A DNA stretch of 64,000 nt from Herbaspirillum sp. AP02 (lineage in GTDB: Bacteria > Pseudomonadota > Gammaproteobacteria > Burkholderiales > Burkholderiaceae_D): contig NZ_JADWMY010000002.1 of NCBI RefSeq assembly GCF_015767275.1, forward strand, positions 434,001 to 498,000, written 5' to 3'. The notes beneath the pieces were generated by a model. That model was not told the DNA's origin and made no database searches. It was given only the letters and a program-made list of their open reading frames with translations. The position numbers and the translations under genes are program-made. This document shows positions 37,465 to 46,431 of this stretch, piece after piece. Every line of letters starts with the position of its first letter. Position 1 is the first letter of the stretch.

Positions 37465-37492
37465 ATTGGCATCTATTGATGATGATGCCAAT
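37465..37492. promoter_or_regulatory. Inverted repeat between MFS and AraC genes
   Basis: ATTGGCATC (37465-37473) and GATGCCAAT (37484-37492) are exact inverted copies with 10 bp between them. The repeat lies in the divergent promoter gap and is a natural operator for the AraC-type protein. Confidence 0.6.
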
Positions 37493-37510
37493 AGTTAGCG
37501 ATTAAGTGCC

Positions 37511-38362
37511 ATGGTTGCCCAGCTCAAGCCTGTCAGTCCCAGTGCCGAAGTCCATGCCTTCCAGCATGCACGCAGTGCAGTGGTGGCCTTCGCCCGTGAA
37601 CTGGCCTATCGCGACCTGCTGACGGCCCACTCGCACGAGCGCGGCCAGTTGCTCTACGCCGTGGAGGGCGTGATGCAGGTACGCACGCCGCAGGGAGTGT
37701 GGCTGGTGCCGCCGCAACGCGCCTTGTGGGTGCCGCCGATGGTGGAGCACGAGATCCGCATGCTGAGCAAGGTCAGCATGCGCACCCTCTACATCGGCCA
37801 GGCCGAGGGGCGCGAAATTGGCGAGCGGTGTCGGCTGCTGGAGGTCTCGGTGTTGCTGCGCGAACTGATCCTGGCTTCGCTGGCCGAGCCCAGGGAATAT
37901 GAACCGGAGAGTCGCGCCGGTCATGTAGCGGCCCTGATCATGTCGGAGCTGGCGCGGGCACCGTCCATTCCGGTGGCCATCCCCTGGCCGCAGGACCGCC
38001 GCCTGCAAGCCATCTGCGAAGCCATCCTGGCCGATCCCGGCCGGCAGTTCGCGCTGGCCGACTGGGCCGGGTTGGGTGGGGCCAGCGTACGTACGGTGAT
38101 CCGCCTGTTTCCGCGGGAAACCGGTCTGCAGTTCCGGCACTGGGTGCAACAGGTGCATCTGAGCGAAGCACTGGTGCGCCTGGCGCGTGGCGATGCCGTG
38201 GGGCTGGTGGCGCAGGCCTTGGGGTATCGCAGCCAGAGTGCCTTCTCCAACATGTTCCGCAAGGCCCTGCGCAGCTCACCCAATCATTATCAGCCGCGCC
38301 AGGAAAGGCGGCGCATCCCCCTGCCCGAGACAGAGCGCACACCAATGCTCAATAGGGAATGA
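37511..38362 (+). CDS. AraC-family transcriptional regulator, NimR-like
   Basis: A 283-residue regulator with an N-terminal cupin sensor (SHERGQLLYAVEGVMQVRT, WLVPPQRALWVPP, residues about 40-80) and C-terminal paired HTHs. The second HTH is GLVAQALGYRSQSAFSNMFRK, residues about 230-250, given here by position. It is divergent from the Fsr-type MFS gene and probably controls it and itself through the inverted repeat in the gap. Its 3' end overlaps the convergent secreted-protein gene by 14 bp. Confidence 0.85.
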   Translation: MVAQLKPVSPSAEVHAFQHARSAVVAFARELAYRDLLTAHSHERGQLLYAVEGVMQVRTPQGVWLVPPQRALWVPPMVEHEIRMLSKVSMRTLYIGQAEGREIGERCRLLEVSVLLRELILASLAEPREYEPESRAGHVAALIMSELARAPSIPVAIPWPQDRRLQAICEAILADPGRQFALADWAGLGGASVRTVIRLFPRETGLQFRHWVQQVHLSEALVRLARGDAVGLVAQALGYRSQSAFSNMFRKALRSSPNHYQPRQERRRIPLPETERTPMLNRE

Positions 38363-38732
38363 CGACCACACGCGGCCCGCGTCGGGCCTGTGCTGATGTG
38401 CTTGCCCCCGTCGGACTGGCCGATGCGCCGGCTTGCCGTTGTGACTGCTCAGGGTCGCGTTCCAGGAAATAGGGGTCATCTTGCGGCGCCAGCGCGATGG
38501 CGGCGCCAGTGACCTGTTGCCTCCGCTCGCTGTCCGCGTCGGGACCCACCGAACAGACCTGGAAGAAGTCGGCGCTGCCCTCGGAAAAATCGATCCGGCA
38601 TTTCTCCGCCACCACCACCGAAATATCGAGCGCGGCGACGTTGGCCGCCGTTGCCGTTTCGCTGCGCTGGGTCTGCAGCACCAGCATGAGCGTCATCATG
38701 GCGATGAGGGGGTAGGTCCTGGTCTTGTTCAT
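38349..38732 (-). CDS. Hypothetical secreted protein
   Basis: A 127-residue protein. AGGAG seven bases before ATG 38732 supports the start. A weak N-terminal hydrophobic segment (PLIAMMTLMLVLQT) suggests export or anchoring. The middle has two cysteines (AEKCRIDF, FFQVCSVGPDADSERRQ), and the C-terminal third is Ala/Ser/Pro-rich and disordered. No family recognised. The 3' overlap with the AraC gene argues for tight packing, not cotranscription. Confidence 0.5.
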   Translation of the reverse strand: MNKTRTYPLIAMMTLMLVLQTQRSETATAANVAALDISVVVAEKCRIDFSEGSADFFQVCSVGPDADSERRQQVTGAAIALAPQDDPYFLERDPEQSQRQAGASASPTGASTSAQARRGPRVVVIPY

Positions 38733-38874
38733 GGAATTCTCCTGTCGCAATGACTGTAGCGCTTGCCGCCCGTCCAGTGCATCGGAGAAATCCTGAACGG
38801 GTACGCCCGTCGGTACTGGAATGCAGGCACACTGGGGGCCTTATCTCTGACTTGCCATTACGACAGGAACGCGC

Positions 38875-39459
38875 ATGACCACCCCCAACCGCTTGCCCCC
38901 CATCACCCGCCAACAGATGCGGCCTGACCAGATCAGCATGCTCGACGCCATCCTGGCCGGTCCGCGCAAGAATCTCAACGGCCCCTTCGTGGCCTGGATT
39001 CACAGCCCGCCATTGGGCGAGCTGGCGCAGCGCCTGGGGGCGTTCTGCCGATACGAAACGGGGCTGCCCCTGCGCCTGTCGGAACTGGCGATCCTGGTCA
39101 CGGCGGCATGCTGGCAATCCCAGGCGGAGTGGTTCATCCACCTGCCCATCGCCATCGAGGCCGGCATTGCGCCAGAACTGGCCGAGCAGATCCGCCTCGG
39201 GGCGACACCGTCCTTCGTGGCCGCCGACGAAGCCTTGGTCTGGCGTTTCGCCAGCGCGCTGTATCGCGACAAGCGGGTCGCCGACGATACCTATGCAAAG
39301 GCCTGTGAGATGTTCGGCTTGCAGGTGGTGGTGAACCTGGTCGGCCTGCTGGGGTATTACGCCCTGGTGGCGATGACGCTCAACACCTTCGGCATGCGGG
39401 CCGAAGGGCAGGATGAGCAGGCCTTGCCCTTCGCCGAAGCCTCCCCATCCCCACCGTGA
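38875..39459 (+). CDS. Carboxymuconolactone decarboxylase-family protein
   Basis: A 194-residue all-helical protein of the AhpD/CMD superfamily. LPLRLSELAILVTAACWQSQ (residues about 63-82) followed by AEWFIHLPIAIEAGI is the family core. The redox CxxC of AhpD is absent, so peroxidase activity is unlikely, and it resembles CMD-like proteins with decarboxylase or unknown function. It stands alone, with no protocatechuate-pathway genes nearby. Confidence 0.75.
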   Translation: MTTPNRLPPITRQQMRPDQISMLDAILAGPRKNLNGPFVAWIHSPPLGELAQRLGAFCRYETGLPLRLSELAILVTAACWQSQAEWFIHLPIAIEAGIAPELAEQIRLGATPSFVAADEALVWRFASALYRDKRVADDTYAKACEMFGLQVVVNLVGLLGYYALVAMTLNTFGMRAEGQDEQALPFAEASPSPP

Positions 39460-39567
39460 TCGACCGAGACGCCGCGTCCCGCCTGGATGATGCCGCTTTG
39501 CAAGTGTAAAGATTGTCGATTTTCTACCGTAACCAAGTCATGAGAACTCCGAACCAGGAGAGCGGAC

Positions 39568-41412
39568 ATGGCGATGGAAACGGATCTGGCCATCATGGCG
39601 CGCGAAGCCGTCGCGCAACTGACCACGCAGCAACATCCCCGGGGCGACACGCCACCGGCGAGCACGGCTGCCAGCGCCACGGTACTGCTGGCGCCGCCCG
39701 ATGAGGGCGTGACGCTGACACTGTCGGCGCAGGGCAAGCTCATGGCCGCGCTGGCCACGGCGGTCGACCATGTCACCACGGCGGCGGTGGACTCTACCGA
39801 AGCGGCGCAGGGCGCCGCTGCCAGTGCACCGGCAGCGGTGAAGGCGATGCTGGACGCCACGCTGCCGATCACCCGCAATACGCTCTTCGCCATCGAAGCA
39901 AGACTGGTGGCGGCGCGGCGCGGGGCCGATGCGATTGCGGCGGCTGATGCCGAGCTGCCGCCATCGTCCGATCCACGTCGCCTGAGCCAGGCGCGCCAGG
40001 CCACCGAAGCGTTGTACGGTCGCGCCCCCAACCCGTTTGCAGGCTGGTCACGGGCCGAGCTGTCGGCGATTGTCTATGACGAGAGCGGCACCTACACCAT
40101 CAACGAACGCTATGCCGCCGCCAACCAGCGCACCGAGCTGGACCAGCGGTTTTGGGCGCCGGTGTTCCAGCGCGCCCTCGACAGCGGCGACTGGAAGCCG
40201 GTCATCACTGCCGCGCTGGTGTTCTATGCCAGCCTGTCGGCCCTGGAGCAGACCGCCTATCCCGACAATTACGCCCAGTTGCTGCAGCAATACCTGGACC
40301 TCTACCAGTTGCAGCCGCAAGCGCCGCTGCCGCCGCAACAGCAGATCGACCTGGCGCGCATGCTGGAAACACTGGTGCTGCCAATGGGACCGCTGGCGCT
40401 GGCCGGCGGTGTCATCCGTGGCCTGATGCTGCCGCGCCTGGGGCCATCGCTGGCCGAACTGATTGCCGCCGCTCCGCGCCTGGCGGACCTGATACAGGTC
40501 AACAATGCTGCCCACAGCGTGCAGGACAGCGCCTATCTGGTCTTGCTGCAACGGGTCTTCGGGGTGATGCGGCGCGAGGACGAACCCACCCCGGTGCGGC
40601 GTGCCACGGTGGCGGGGGTGACCAGCCGCGATTTCCTGGCCTATGGCGACCGGCGCCTGCTGGCCGAGGCCTATGCCTATGCCCAGGCCAACGGGATGGC
40701 GCCGGAAGAGGTGGATGCACTGGCGCAGGATCTGGCGACCTATCGGCAGGCGCGCGCGGGTGGCCTGGCCTCCTACGTCGGCGGGTCCGCAGTGCAGGCT
40801 GGCGCGGCGCCATTGGCGCACGCGGCCCGCATGAGCAGCGAAGAAGCCGCCATCGCCCAGCGCCTGTTGACCAGCCGCGCCGCCAGCGTGACCCGGCTCG
40901 ATCATGGCTTCCTGGCCTGGTTGCTCGATCCGGCCGGCGGTGGCTGGCGCGACGGTGACCTGAGCGGTCATGCGACCGGTTTCAGCGCCCTCGAAAAACT
41001 GTTGGCCGGCTTGGCTGGCGTGACGCTGGGCGAGAGTGCCGGGGCCAGCAGCGAACTGGAAGCCAGCTACCGGATGGTGCTGGAACGCATCGCCCTGCAG
41101 GATGCGCCGTCGACGCGGCAATCCTTGCCTGCGTTGGCCGGCGACAGTGCCCGCACCCTGACCCTGGCAGCGCAGATGGCGGCGCTGGCGCGTAGCGATG
41201 CCGCCGATAACGCCTTCATGAACAATGCCCTGCTGCTGCTGCGCATGTACCGCATGTCGCTGACGATGAGTGTGGCCGAGCAGCGCACTTTGTCCGAGCT
41301 GGTCTATTCGGCGATGAAGCAGCGCCGCGTGCGCACCCGGCGCGGCAAGCTGTTCGTGGCCTGGGGGGAACGCAGTCCCCTGATGCCCTCGTTGCCTTCC
41401 GTGCCGGGCTGA
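39568..41412 (+). CDS. Uncharacterised 614-residue protein
   Basis: I do not recognise this protein. ATG 39568 follows GGAGAGCGG. It has no signal peptide and no clear membrane span apart from a weakly hydrophobic stretch (LPMGPLALAGGVIRGLML, about residues 271-288). The first 130 residues are Ala/Thr-rich and low in structure, then a Tyr/Leu/Gln-rich helical region (residues 215-255), and the C-terminal 250 residues look helical with a basic tail (MKQRRVRTRRGK). GC and codon use match the chromosome, and the length and start argue for a real gene. It ends in a hairpin shared with the convergent aidB-like gene. Confidence 0.7.
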   Translation: MAMETDLAIMAREAVAQLTTQQHPRGDTPPASTAASATVLLAPPDEGVTLTLSAQGKLMAALATAVDHVTTAAVDSTEAAQGAAASAPAAVKAMLDATLPITRNTLFAIEARLVAARRGADAIAAADAELPPSSDPRRLSQARQATEALYGRAPNPFAGWSRAELSAIVYDESGTYTINERYAAANQRTELDQRFWAPVFQRALDSGDWKPVITAALVFYASLSALEQTAYPDNYAQLLQQYLDLYQLQPQAPLPPQQQIDLARMLETLVLPMGPLALAGGVIRGLMLPRLGPSLAELIAAAPRLADLIQVNNAAHSVQDSAYLVLLQRVFGVMRREDEPTPVRRATVAGVTSRDFLAYGDRRLLAEAYAYAQANGMAPEEVDALAQDLATYRQARAGGLASYVGGSAVQAGAAPLAHAARMSSEEAAIAQRLLTSRAASVTRLDHGFLAWLLDPAGGGWRDGDLSGHATGFSALEKLLAGLAGVTLGESAGASSELEASYRMVLERIALQDAPSTRQSLPALAGDSARTLTLAAQMAALARSDAADNAFMNNALLLLRMYRMSLTMSVAEQRTLSELVYSAMKQRRVRTRRGKLFVAWGERSPLMPSLPSVPG

Positions 41413-41446
41413 CGCCCACGCACGGCGGCACCGCTGTCAGCCCGGC
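41403..41446. terminator. Hairpin spanning both stops of convergent genes
   Basis: GCCGGGCTGAC (41403-41413) and GTCAGCCCGGC (41436-41446) pair perfectly, with a 22-nt loop. The arms overlap the stop codons of the 614-residue gene and the aidB-like gene. No T-run follows, so Rho-independent termination is uncertain. Confidence 0.5.
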
Positions 41447-43086
41447 CAGGCACGCTGCAGGATGGCTTGCTGGGCCACGATGCTGTGGCCCGCAAGCGTG
41501 CCGTAGACGCGACCGCCATCGCCCTCGCCACGGCTGGCGAGGAAGACATCGGACGAGCTTGAAGGGGCGTGGCGCAGCATCAGCATGCCCTGCAGGGCCA
41601 GCACCAGTTGCTGCACCAGCCGCCGGGCGCAGGCTTCGCGTTCTTCCTCGGGGGCCATCAGCATCTGCTTGAGGGCGTCCACGCGCTGCGCCAGCCCGGC
41701 ATGCCCCCTGGCCGCATCCTCCAGTTCCTGCAACAGCAGCTGGAAGCCTTGCGTCTCGCGGCCGATGGCGCGCAGCACATCCAGGCACATCACATTGCCC
41801 GACCCTTCCCAGATCGAATTGACCGGCGCCTCCCGGTACAGGCGCGCCATCGGCCCGGTTTCGACGTAGCCGTTGCCACCCCAGACTTCCATGCATTCGC
41901 CGCTGAATTCCAGGGCGCGCTTGCAGATCCAGAACTTGGCAGCGGGCGTGACGATGCGTTTCCAGGCCCGCTGCAGCGGGTCGTCCGGGGCATCGAAGGC
42001 ATGCGCCAGGCGCAGCATGAGCATGGTGGCGGCTTCGCTTTCCAGGGCCAGGTCGCTAAGCACGTTGCGCATGAGCGGCTGCTCGGCCAGCAGGCGGCCG
42101 AAGGCGCTGCGATGGCGGGTGTGGTGGATTGCCTGCACCAGGGCCTGGCGCATCAGCGCGGCGCTGCCGATGACGCAATCCAGGCGGGTATGGTTGGCCA
42201 TCTCGATGATGGTGGTGATGCCGCGCCCCTCGGCGCCGACCATGATGCCCATGGCTTCCTCGAACTCGACTTCGCTGCTGCTGTTGGAGCGATTGCCGAG
42301 CTTGTCCTTGAGACGCTGGATGAGGATGGGGTTGCGTGTGCCATCGGGCAGCCAGCGCGGTACGAAGAAACAGGACAGGCCGTTCTCGGTGCGCGCCAGC
42401 ATGAGGTGTGCATCGCACATCGGGGCCGAGAAGAACCACTTGTGTCCGGATAGCAGATAGGCCGCGCCCCGGCCGTCGTTGAGCGGATCGGCCGGCATGG
42501 CGATGGCGGTATTGCTGCGCACGTCGGAGCCGCCCTGTTTCTCGGTCATGCCCATGCCGATCAGGATGGAGCGCTTGTGCGTGATCGGCAGGTCGCGGGC
42601 ATCGTGCTCGCGCGAGAACAGGCGCGTGCGCAACTGTTCGAACAGGGCCGGTTCCTGCTGCAGGACCGGAATCGCGGCGAAGGTCATGGTGGTCGGGCAG
42701 AGCGAACCGGCCTCGATCTGCGCATGCAGGAAGTAGCCGGCGGCGCGTGCCGCGTGGGCGCCGTCGCCCGGCTGCATCCAGGGCAGGGCATGCAGGCCGG
42801 CGCGGCGCAGTTGGTCCAGCAAGGTGTGCCAGGCCGGGTGGAACTCGACCACGTCGATGCGATGGCCGGTGCGGTCGTGGGTTTGCAGCACCGGCGTGTG
42901 TCGGTTGGCCAGTTCGGCCAGCTGTATCATCTCGCCACTGCCCAGGGCTTCGCCCTGGCTGGCCAGCGTGCAGTCGTGCCAGTGCGCGCCTTCGCGCTGG
43001 ACGGCCTCGACCAGCGCAGCGTCGCTGCGGTAGAGGTTGTAGTCACGCAGGTCCGGGACCTGGTTGAGGATCTCGTGGGTGTGCAT
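41437..43086 (-). CDS. aidB: Acyl-CoA dehydrogenase-family protein, AidB-like
   Basis: A 549-residue flavoprotein, longer than ordinary acyl-CoA dehydrogenases (about 380), as in the AidB branch. ATG 43086 is the conserved-looking start (MHTHEILNQVPDL). GMTEKQGGSDVRSN near residue 185, SGHKWFFSAPMCDAHLMLA near 220 and YREAPVNSIWEGSGNVMCLD near 420 are AidB motifs. In E. coli AidB is FAD- and DNA-binding and part of the adaptive response to alkylation damage. No ada gene is adjacent, so regulation here is unknown. Confidence 0.85.
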   Translation of the reverse strand: MHTHEILNQVPDLRDYNLYRSDAALVEAVQREGAHWHDCTLASQGEALGSGEMIQLAELANRHTPVLQTHDRTGHRIDVVEFHPAWHTLLDQLRRAGLHALPWMQPGDGAHAARAAGYFLHAQIEAGSLCPTTMTFAAIPVLQQEPALFEQLRTRLFSREHDARDLPITHKRSILIGMGMTEKQGGSDVRSNTAIAMPADPLNDGRGAAYLLSGHKWFFSAPMCDAHLMLARTENGLSCFFVPRWLPDGTRNPILIQRLKDKLGNRSNSSSEVEFEEAMGIMVGAEGRGITTIIEMANHTRLDCVIGSAALMRQALVQAIHHTRHRSAFGRLLAEQPLMRNVLSDLALESEAATMLMLRLAHAFDAPDDPLQRAWKRIVTPAAKFWICKRALEFSGECMEVWGGNGYVETGPMARLYREAPVNSIWEGSGNVMCLDVLRAIGRETQGFQLLLQELEDAARGHAGLAQRVDALKQMLMAPEEEREACARRLVQQLVLALQGMLMLRHAPSSSSDVFLASRGEGDGGRVYGTLAGHSIVAQQAILQRAWPG

Positions 43087-43389
43087 GGCGTCTCCGAAAG
43101 CGCGCACAGATGTTGTGATGGCGGTGGACCGCCGTCTTTTTTGTGCACTTCGATGCGTGCCAGTGTGCGCGTATTTGCCGGACTTGGGAACCGGTGCGGG
43201 CGCATTTGCTTGCCTGCGGCGTGCCTCCGCCGGGACTGTGCATGGGCCTCCCTTCGATGTTTTGGCTATATCCTTATAAGCATCTTGTTAGGTAGCCCTG
43301 CCGGCACATGCGCTGCAGTCATATTAGAATGCCCTTTTCGACAAAGATCGCCCCGTGCGTGTGCACGGCTGCGCAAGGAAGCCAAGCAG

Positions 43390-44292
43390 ATGTCTTATCC
43401 GACCATCGAATCCACCATCGGCAATACCCCGCTGATCCAGTTGCCGCGCATCGGCGGCGACGAAGCACGGCGCCGCAACAACATCATCCTCGGCAAGCTC
43501 GAAGGCAACAATCCGGCCGGTTCGGTCAAGGATCGCGCCGCCTATTCCATGATCACCCGTGCCGAGGCACGCGGCCAGATCAAGCCGGGTGACACCCTGA
43601 TCGAAGCCACCAGCGGCAATACGGGTATTGCGCTGGCGATGGTGGCGGCCATGCGTGGCTACAAGATGGTGCTGCTGATGCCGGAGAACCTCTCCGAGGA
43701 GCGCCGCCAGAGCATGGCGGCCTATGGCGCCCGGATCGTGCTGACCCCCAAGAGCGGCGGCATGGAATATGCCCGTGACCTGGCCGAACAGATGCAGAAG
43801 AACGGCGAGGGCCTGATCCTGGACCAGTTCGCCAATCCGGACAATCCGCTGGCCCATTACGAGACCACCGGGCCCGAAATCTGGCGCGATACCAAGGGCA
43901 GCATCACCCACTTCGTCAGTGCCATGGGCACGACCGGAACCATCATGGGGGTGGGGCAATACCTGAAGGAAAAGAACCCGCAGGTGCAGATCGTCGGCGC
44001 CCAGCCGGAAGAAGGCTCCTCCATCCCCGGCATCCGCAAATGGCCCGAGGCCTACCTGCCCAAGATTTTCGATCGCTCCCGCGTGGACCAGACCGAGTCG
44101 GTCAGCCAGGCCGATGCCGAGAACATGGCCCGCAAGCTGGCCGTGACCGAGGGCCTGTTCTGCGGCATCTCGGCCGCAGGCGCCTGTGAGGTGGCGGTGC
44201 GACTGTCGCACCAGCTGGAGAACGCGACCATCGTCTTCATCGTCTGCGATCGCGGTGACCGTTATCTATCCACCGGCGTGTTCCCGGCCTGA
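43390..44292 (+). CDS. cysM: Cysteine synthase B
   Basis: A 300-residue PLP enzyme of the O-acetylserine sulfhydrylase family. IGNTPLIQL at the start, GNNPAGSVKDRAA with the PLP lysine near residue 45, ATSGNTGIALAMVAAMRGY near 73 and MGTTGTIMGVGQYLK near 180 identify it. The N-PAG-SVKDR form and LPENLS-type loop (LMPENLSEERRQ) favour the CysM isozyme, which can also use thiosulfate. It catalyses the last step of cysteine synthesis in the cytosol. It has its own terminator. Confidence 0.9.
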   Translation: MSYPTIESTIGNTPLIQLPRIGGDEARRRNNIILGKLEGNNPAGSVKDRAAYSMITRAEARGQIKPGDTLIEATSGNTGIALAMVAAMRGYKMVLLMPENLSEERRQSMAAYGARIVLTPKSGGMEYARDLAEQMQKNGEGLILDQFANPDNPLAHYETTGPEIWRDTKGSITHFVSAMGTTGTIMGVGQYLKEKNPQVQIVGAQPEEGSSIPGIRKWPEAYLPKIFDRSRVDQTESVSQADAENMARKLAVTEGLFCGISAAGACEVAVRLSHQLENATIVFIVCDRGDRYLSTGVFPA

Positions 44293-44342
44293 CGCCAGGC
44301 AGGAGTGCCGGGCCCTGTCGGCCGGCGCATGACGCACAATGC

Positions 44343-44373
44343 AAAACGGAGCCGACGGCTCCGTTTTGTTTTT
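44343..44373 (+). terminator. Rho-independent terminator of cysM
   Basis: AAAACGGAGCC-GA-CGGCTCCGTTTT with a following GTTTTTG; stem 44343-44367. It begins 50 bp after the cysM stop. Confidence 0.9.
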
Positions 44374-44408
44374 GTCGTGCAGCCCGGACCAGGGTCCCGG
44401 TGCAGCAC

Positions 44409-44756
44409 TTACTCGGGCGAGCCGGCGGTCGGCGCGGCGCCAGGGGCGGCGCCTGGCTTCGGCTTGAACTGCTTGTCGCTGATACGGAATTTTTCGCGGC
44501 GATCACCCATCAGCTCGCGCAGCTCGCGAATGGACAGCTCGCTCACTTCATGCATGCGGATCAGTAGCGACGCACCCACCGGCAGACGGCGGTGGCGGAT
44601 CTTGCTGATCACCGGCGGCGCCACTTCCAGAGCGCGTGACAGGGCTGCATCGTTCTTCAGGTGCAGCTTCTCGATCAACGCATCCAGCAGATGGTTCGGA
44701 TCGTAGTTGACATGATCGGAAATGGAGTTGGTTTCAGCAGTATCGTTGGTAGTCAT
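44409..44756 (-). CDS. Small Cro/CI-like helix-turn-helix protein
   Basis: A 115-residue protein. The central part (LLDALIEKLHLKNDAALSRA and LEVAPPVISKIRHRRLPVG, residues about 23-62) reads as an XRE-type HTH; VPPVISKIRHRRLP-like wording is typical of single-domain proteins of this kind in Oxalobacteraceae. The C-terminal tail is Pro/Ala-rich. It may be a DNA-binding regulator of unknown targets. The 340-bp AT-rich region upstream contains a TTCTAT-N6-ATAGAA palindrome that could be its site. Confidence 0.6.
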   Translation of the reverse strand: MTTNDTAETNSISDHVNYDPNHLLDALIEKLHLKNDAALSRALEVAPPVISKIRHRRLPVGASLLIRMHEVSELSIRELRELMGDRREKFRISDKQFKPKPGAAPGAAPTAGSPE

Positions 44757-45095
44757 GATCGGGACGTTCCATTATGCAGATGTTTGTGGAAGGCTTTGCG
44801 CCTATGCATTAATTGTTTGTAAAACTGCAAAACGCGACTGACGGTATCTGAGGACCAAGGCGATGCCTTTTTCTGCAGGATAACGAAAGCCCTATCAAAG
44901 AACGACTTCAAAACAACGCTTATCAAGTTCTCTGTTCTCTGACCAAGTGCGCTTGAGGCAGCACAACAATAATTCTATGTCTATATAGAAATAATTGCAC
45001 ATTTTTCATGCAGTCAGAAAATTCTATTCCACAATAGTTGCAGAAACTCATGCCCGAATTTGTAACAGATATTAACAGGATTCCTCGAAGAATTG
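44757..45095. other. AT-rich non-coding region
   Basis: 339 bp, clearly AT-richer than the flanks, with no reading frame. It contains the inverted repeat TTCTAT-N6-ATAGAA at 44973-44990. It holds the promoter region of the HTH gene. Confidence 0.5.
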
Positions 45096-45695
45096 CTAGC
45101 GTTGCCGTTTTGATACGACAAATGGCAGCATGTTCCAGCCCGTTAGGCCCAGTTGTCTCAAGCTAGCCATGTTTTTCTCAAAGATCGCAGCGGCATCCGG
45201 GTAGGCCTGGACCGCCCTGTCGATGCTGTTTTCTCGCAACAGATGGAGTATGGGGAAAGGCGAGCGATTGCTGTAGTTCTCGATATCGTCGGGTTGCGCA
45301 TCGGCAAACTGGTAGGCTGGATGGAAACTGGCGATCTGCAGCATGCCATCCAGTTCCAGTCTTTCCAGGATGCGCTCGGCCCAGTCCAGGAAGTCGTTGT
45401 ATTCCAGGAACTCCGCTAATGCGAGCGGGATGATGAAGAGGGTGGTATCCACCTGTTCCGGGTCGGTGTCTGCCAGCAGGACCAGTTCCTGTTCCAGATC
45501 GGCGGCCAGGCTGTCCCAGTCCTGCCCCTGGCTGACGTGGTAACGGATCTGGTCTTTCACATGCACCGACTTGGCAAACGGACAAAGATTGAGCCCGATG
45601 ACGGCCTGTTCCAACCAGGCACGGGTGAGGGCGATGACTTCGTCGTCGCTGAAGGGGGGCTCGGCGGCAGGAGCGGCGGGTGAGGTGGAGTTCAT
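45096..45695 (-). CDS. DUF1415 family protein
   Basis: A 199-residue cytosolic protein. ATG 45695 is preferred to a start six codons earlier. VIGLNLCPFAKSVHVKDQIR near residue 32 and the later ASFHPAYQF with NRSPFPILHLLRE are the conserved blocks of DUF1415. The function of the family is unknown; a conserved Cys in LNLCPFAK hints at a redox or metal role. Confidence 0.85.
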   Translation of the reverse strand: MNSTSPAAPAAEPPFSDDEVIALTRAWLEQAVIGLNLCPFAKSVHVKDQIRYHVSQGQDWDSLAADLEQELVLLADTDPEQVDTTLFIIPLALAEFLEYNDFLDWAERILERLELDGMLQIASFHPAYQFADAQPDDIENYSNRSPFPILHLLRENSIDRAVQAYPDAAAIFEKNMASLRQLGLTGWNMLPFVVSKRQR

Positions 45696-45852
45696 GGGGC
45701 GGCATTGTCGCATGGGCAGGCGGGCACAGGCAGCTGCGGGTCAGCCCTGGCCGCCACAAATGCCCACGCGCCGGCCAGATCGGCTATGCTTGCCAACCTT
45801 TGGCGGCGGCCATGCACGGCCGGTCCGCGTTTCCTTTGCAAGAACACATCCC

Positions 45853-46395
45853 ATGGCGCTCAAATCCACCATCTTCAAGGCTGACCTGCAGATCTCCGAC
45901 ATGGATCGGCATTACTACCAGCAACACGCACTGACCATTGCCCGTCATCCCTCCGAGACTGACGAGCGCATGATGATCCGGGTGCTGGCCTTCGCCCTCA
46001 ACGCCAGCGAGGCATTGGCCTTCGGCAAGGGACTCTCCGATACCGACGAGCCGGACCTGTGGCAGAAGGACCTGACCGGCGCCATCGAACTGTGGGTCGA
46101 AGTCGGCCAGCCCGATGACCGCGCCATCCTCAAGGCCTGCGGCCGTGCCGACCGGGTGCTGGTGTACAGCTACAGCAGCGTCTCCAACATCTGGTGGAAC
46201 CAGACCGGCAGCCGCGTGGAGCGTGCCAAGAACCTCAAGGTGGTCAATATCCCGGCCGAGGCCAGCCAGGCGCTGGCGGCGTTGGCCCAGCGCTCCATGC
46301 AATTGCAATGCACGATCCAGGATGGCCAGATCTGGCTGGGCGCCAATGAAAACATGGTGTTGATCGAGCCGGAGACGATCAAGGATTTTGCCTGA
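45853..46395 (+). CDS. yaeQ: YaeQ family protein
   Basis: A 180-residue protein starting MALKSTIFKADLQISDMDRH, the family signature. LAFALNASEALAFGKGLSD and VYSYSSVSNIWWNQ follow at residues about 50 and 103. The fold is related to PD-(D/E)XK nucleases, but the biological role is not settled. It is divergent from the DUF1415 gene and monocistronic. Confidence 0.9.
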   Translation: MALKSTIFKADLQISDMDRHYYQQHALTIARHPSETDERMMIRVLAFALNASEALAFGKGLSDTDEPDLWQKDLTGAIELWVEVGQPDDRAILKACGRADRVLVYSYSSVSNIWWNQTGSRVERAKNLKVVNIPAEASQALAALAQRSMQLQCTIQDGQIWLGANENMVLIEPETIKDFA

Positions 46396-46431
46396 TTCTC
46401 CACCGGGTTTCTGCTGCGAGACGCCTGTGCC

